A DNA stretch of 7,678 bases, from contig JAEYTN010000088.1 of NCBI GenBank assembly GCA_023433985.1, positions 1 through 7,678 of the forward strand. The letters run 5' to 3'. How positions within the stretch are numbered: position 1 is the first letter of the stretch; every line of letters begins with the position of its first letter. Positions 5,502-7,678 of this stretch are shown piece by piece. Below the pieces are notes generated by a model. It made no database searches, was not told the origin of the DNA, and saw only the letters and a program-made list of their open reading frames with translations. This DNA comes from Pseudomonadota bacterium. Its GTDB lineage: Bacteria; Pseudomonadota; Alphaproteobacteria; Rhizobiales; Devosiaceae. The position numbers and the translations under genes were made by a program.

Positions 5502-5583
5502 GAGGGGGCGCTACCCCCTCTCCCTAGCTCTGCTGCGTCGCTTCGCGCCTAGCGACGCTACCCTCCCCCGCCAAGGGGAGGAT
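5502..5583. repeat. Composite palindromic element: three hairpins in tandem
   Basis: Hairpin a has GAGGGGG (5502-5508) with CCCCCTC (5514-5520), a perfect 7-bp stem and 5-base loop. Hairpin b has GCGTCGCT (5535-5542) with AGCGACGC (5551-5558), a perfect 8-bp stem and 8-base loop. Hairpin c has CCTCCCC (5562-5568) with GGGGAGG (5575-5581), a perfect 7-bp stem and 6-base loop. Together they fill most of the 118-bp spacer between the xylosidase stop and the SDR start. The layout resembles dispersed intergenic palindromic elements of Hyphomicrobiales genomes. On the transcript it could protect or attenuate between the two genes. Hairpin a ends just before the SDR ribosome binding site. Confidence 0.6.
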
Positions 5584-5605
5584 AAGTTGTTGGTTGGTCG
5601 GCGAT

Positions 5606-7234
5606 TCAGTACCGATCCGTCGCGTCGTGCACGGGGCGATAGACGAAGTCGGTGAAGGTGGCTTCCCGGGCCGTGCCGTTGAGGTCGGAGCAGGCCATGC
5701 CGACGAAGGCGCCGGTGAAGCTGCCGTGTTCGGCGTGGCCGCCGCACTCGTCGGAGAGGAGCGAGGCATCGAGGGTGCCGCCGACGGGCTGCCAGTTGCC
5801 GCCGGCGCTCGCCGTGCCCGGGGCGTAGAAGAACTGCAGTTTCGGGCCGCGGATCTCGATCTTCAAACGGATCGGGCCTTCCTGCGGCAGCGGAACCGGG
5901 GCGGCCGGGTAAGTGAGCTTGCCGTCCGGATGGGAGGCGAGCGAACTCATGATGAGGAGTTCGCGCTTGCCGTCGGAATGGGCGGTGACGGTGAGGTAGT
6001 GGAAGTTGTAGCGGCTGTAGTAGCCGGTGAGGCCGGCGAACTGGCGTTCGTCCACTGGCGCGAAATCGACGGTGACTTCGGCGTCGTAGGAGAAATGGGT
6101 CTGGCGGCGGGCGACGAGGGCCTGCTCGAACCACGAGCCGATGGCCTCCCGGCCGATGAGGGTGAGCTTGTTGTCGCCGACGCGGAAGATGCGCTCGGTT
6201 TCAGGGGTGCGGAGCCACTGGAAATCCTTGTGCAGGGTGTCGAAGCTGTAGCGCTGCTCGGCCCAGTAATCCATGTCGTCGCGGGTGCCTAGGATATCGA
6301 CCTCGAGCGACGGAACGGGGCCGTTCTTGACCCAGAGCCAGTCGTCGGCGCCCCAATAGGCCTCCTGGATGCCGGTTTCGCGGCCGAGCACGCAGCGGCG
6401 CTTCTGCGTCGTCGGACGGCCCATCAGGTGGACGAGATAGGTCTTGCCGTCGGGGGTTTCGACGATGTCGCCGTGGCCGGCGCGCTGCACCGGGTTGAGC
6501 GGGGCATCCTTGGCGGTGAGGATGTGCTTGATCGGGTGCGTTTCGTAGGGCCCGTCGACCTTGCGCGAGCGCGCGAAGGTGACGGCGTGCTCGTAGCCGG
6601 TGCCGCCCTCGGCGGTGAGCAGGTAGTACCAGGGCTGGCCGTCGCGGCCCTTGCGCTTGTAGAGGTGCGGGCCCTCGACCAGCTTCAGGTCGGTGCCCTG
6701 GTAGATGTTCCTGATCGGCCCGACGAGCTTCTTGAGCTTGTGGTCGTATTCCTGCAGCGCGATGCCGGCGAAGAGCAGCGGACGGGTGCGGTGGTCCCAC
6801 AGCATGTTGACGAACCACTTCCTGCCGTCGTCGTCGTGGAACAGCGAGGGGTCGAAGCCCGAGGAGTTCATGTAGACCGGGTCGGACCACGGCCCTTCGA
6901 TGGAGGGCGCGGTGACGAGGTAGTTGTGCGCGTCCTTGAACGAGCCGTCCTTGCGCTTCACGTCGGTGTAGATGAGGAAGAACTGCTCGCCGTCATGGCT
7001 GAGGCAGGGGGCCCAGATGCCGCAGGAATCCGGATCGCCACGCATGTCGAGCTGGCTCTTGCGGGTGAGCGGGCGGGTGACGAGTTCCCAGTTCGCCAGA
7101 TCCTTCGAATGATGGATCTGCACGCCGGGGTACCACTCGAAGGTGGAGGTGGCGATGTAGTAGTCGTCGCCGACCCGGAGAATCGAGGGATCCGGGTTGA
7201 AGCCCGGCAGGATGGGGTTGCGGATGGTGGGCAT
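5606..7234 (-). CDS. xynB: GH43 beta-xylosidase (XynB-type, cytoplasmic)
   Basis: A 542-residue glycoside hydrolase family 43 enzyme, the usual length for XynB-type beta-xylosidases. The N-terminal five-bladed beta-propeller shows NPILPGFNPDPSI with catalytic base Asp15, SSGFDPSLF with pKa-tuning Asp128, and LVEGPHLY with general acid Glu187. These match Asp14, Asp127 and Glu186 of the Selenomonas enzyme with a shift of one. His254 (RAGHGD) and Arg285 (GRETG) are likely active-site residues. The C-terminal part, from about residue 320, is the beta-sandwich typical of this subgroup. No signal peptide is present, so it should act in the cytoplasm on imported xylo- or arabino-oligosaccharides, releasing xylose from non-reducing ends with inversion. 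GGAG lies 8 nt before the ATG (7243-7246). The aldo/keto reductase gene lies upstream on the same strand, 113 bp away. Confidence 0.93.
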   Translation of the reverse strand: MPTIRNPILPGFNPDPSILRVGDDYYIATSTFEWYPGVQIHHSKDLANWELVTRPLTRKSQLDMRGDPDSCGIWAPCLSHDGEQFFLIYTDVKRKDGSFKDAHNYLVTAPSIEGPWSDPVYMNSSGFDPSLFHDDDGRKWFVNMLWDHRTRPLLFAGIALQEYDHKLKKLVGPIRNIYQGTDLKLVEGPHLYKRKGRDGQPWYYLLTAEGGTGYEHAVTFARSRKVDGPYETHPIKHILTAKDAPLNPVQRAGHGDIVETPDGKTYLVHLMGRPTTQKRRCVLGRETGIQEAYWGADDWLWVKNGPVPSLEVDILGTRDDMDYWAEQRYSFDTLHKDFQWLRTPETERIFRVGDNKLTLIGREAIGSWFEQALVARRQTHFSYDAEVTVDFAPVDERQFAGLTGYYSRYNFHYLTVTAHSDGKRELLIMSSLASHPDGKLTYPAAPVPLPQEGPIRLKIEIRGPKLQFFYAPGTASAGGNWQPVGGTLDASLLSDECGGHAEHGSFTGAFVGMACSDLNGTAREATFTDFVYRPVHDATDRY

Positions 7235-7301
7235 GTCGGTTTCTCCCCCTTCGTGGCCGCTTCTTGAGTAGCGTACCTCAGGGGGAGTTGTGCCGGTTTT
7301 T

Positions 7302-7332
7302 TCGGCCGCGTTCCAGTGCGAAACGCGGCCGA
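7302..7332. promoter_or_regulatory. Perfect 11-bp inverted repeat upstream of the xylosidase gene
   Basis: TCGGCCGCGTT (7302-7312) and AACGCGGCCGA (7322-7332) are exact reverse complements around a 9-base loop. The site lies between the aldo/keto reductase stop and the xylosidase start, 68 bp before the latter. Read along the genes (minus strand) the stem is followed by AAAAAA, not T, and on the plus strand no T-run follows either, so an intrinsic terminator is unlikely. It could be an operator for a sugar-responsive repressor or a structural hairpin between cistrons. Confidence 0.5.
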
Positions 7333-7347
7333 GTTCGCCGTGGCCGA

Positions 7348-7678
7348 TCAGGCGGCGGCGCGGATGCCGTCGAGCTCGGCCACCGTCGCGTCATCGAGCA
7401 CCAGGTCGGCGGCGGCCAGGTTTTCGCCGAGATGGGCGACCGAGGAGGTGCCGGGGATCAGCAGGATGTTGGGCGAGCGGCGCAGTAGCCAGGCGAGCGC
7501 GACCTGCAGCGGCGTGGCGCCGAGGCGGGCGGCAACAGTGCTGAGCGTCTCCGACTGCATGGGCGAGAAGCCGCCGAGCGGAAAGAACGGCACGTAGGCG
7601 ATGCCGTCGGCGGCAAGCGTGTCGATCAGCGCGTCGTCGTCGCGGTGCGCGAGGTTGTAGAGGTTCTGCACTTCGACG
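7348..7678 (-). CDS. Aldo/keto reductase, C-terminal part (5' end outside window)
   Basis: The frame is open to the window edge, so only the last 109 or so residues are present. Recognisable are VEVQNLYNL at the left of the fragment (a barrel strand common in this family), GIAYVPFFPLGG, LGATPLQVALAWLLRRSPNILLIPGTSS, and HLGENLAAADLVLDD. The PGTSS and ENLAA blocks form the NADPH phosphate-binding region of aldo/keto reductases. The apparent start at 7671 is an internal GTG, not a true start. The catalytic Asp-Tyr-Lys-His tetrad lies upstream of the window. The protein is a cytoplasmic NADPH-dependent oxidoreductase. The substrate is unknown, but its place before a xylosidase and an SDR suggests sugar or aldehyde reduction. 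Confidence 0.88.
   Translation of the reverse strand, partial: VEVQNLYNLAHRDDDALIDTLAADGIAYVPFFPLGGFSPMQSETLSTVAARLGATPLQVALAWLLRRSPNILLIPGTSSVAHLGENLAAADLVLDDATVAELDGIRAAA

Noticed and set aside
4456..5655. 399-residue plus-strand open frame opposite the SDR gene
   Set aside because: It begins at a GTG inside repeat sequence with no ribosome binding site and runs over the SDR gene and the triple hairpin; no family features.
5606..7234. Secreted xylanase or arabinanase instead of cytoplasmic xylosidase
   Set aside because: There is no signal peptide, and the spacing of Asp15, Asp128 and Glu187 with a long C-terminal sandwich fits XynB-type beta-xylosidase.

Overview
The window is GC-rich DNA, roughly two thirds G+C by eye, with strong third-position GC in all genes. 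Protein types, AtzG/AtzE-type amidase genes and short CCTCCCC/GGGGAGG palindromic elements between genes suggest an alphaproteobacterium, probably Hyphomicrobiales (a Devosia-like genus is a guess, not shown). It looks like chromosomal DNA: there are no transposases, phage genes, tRNA or rRNA genes, or CRISPR repeats.

Layout. (1) 1-642, plus strand: the C-terminal end of an ABC-F ATPase of the Uup type. (2) 717-2500, minus strand: a two-gene unit, an FAH-family hydrolase (FAHD1-like) followed by a small SF1B RecD/Dda-like helicase, joined by a TGATG stop/start overlap. (3) 2501-2680: a divergent control region with a perfect 7-bp inverted repeat. (4) 2681-4272, plus strand: atzG-like and atzE-like genes overlapping by ATGA, encoding a small GatC-like subunit and an amidase-signature hydrolase. 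(5) 4273-4617: a 345-bp gap between convergent genes with no credible gene. It holds a 14/16 match to the ParB centromere parS, an 11-bp-periodic array containing GAAC-N7-GAAC-N7-GAAC, and two palindromic elements. (6) 4618-7678, minus strand: a sugar-related group of an aldo/keto reductase (partial at the right edge), a cytoplasmic GH43 beta-xylosidase and an extended SDR (epimerase/dehydrogenase). The spacers in this group carry hairpins.

Function. The xylosidase would release xylose or arabinose from imported oligosaccharides. The SDR and aldo/keto reductase are plausible redox or isomerisation partners, but their substrates cannot be read from sequence. The AtzG/AtzE pair probably hydrolyses a small ureido- or amide-type nitrogen compound. 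No cyanuric acid genes are visible beside it, so its substrate is open.

The enzyme genes belong to known families. The least ordinary part is the gene-free 4273-4617 stretch, where a parS-like site and a helically phased repeat array lie between two convergent metabolic genes. Next is the putative operator shared by the divergent FAH-helicase and atzGE units.
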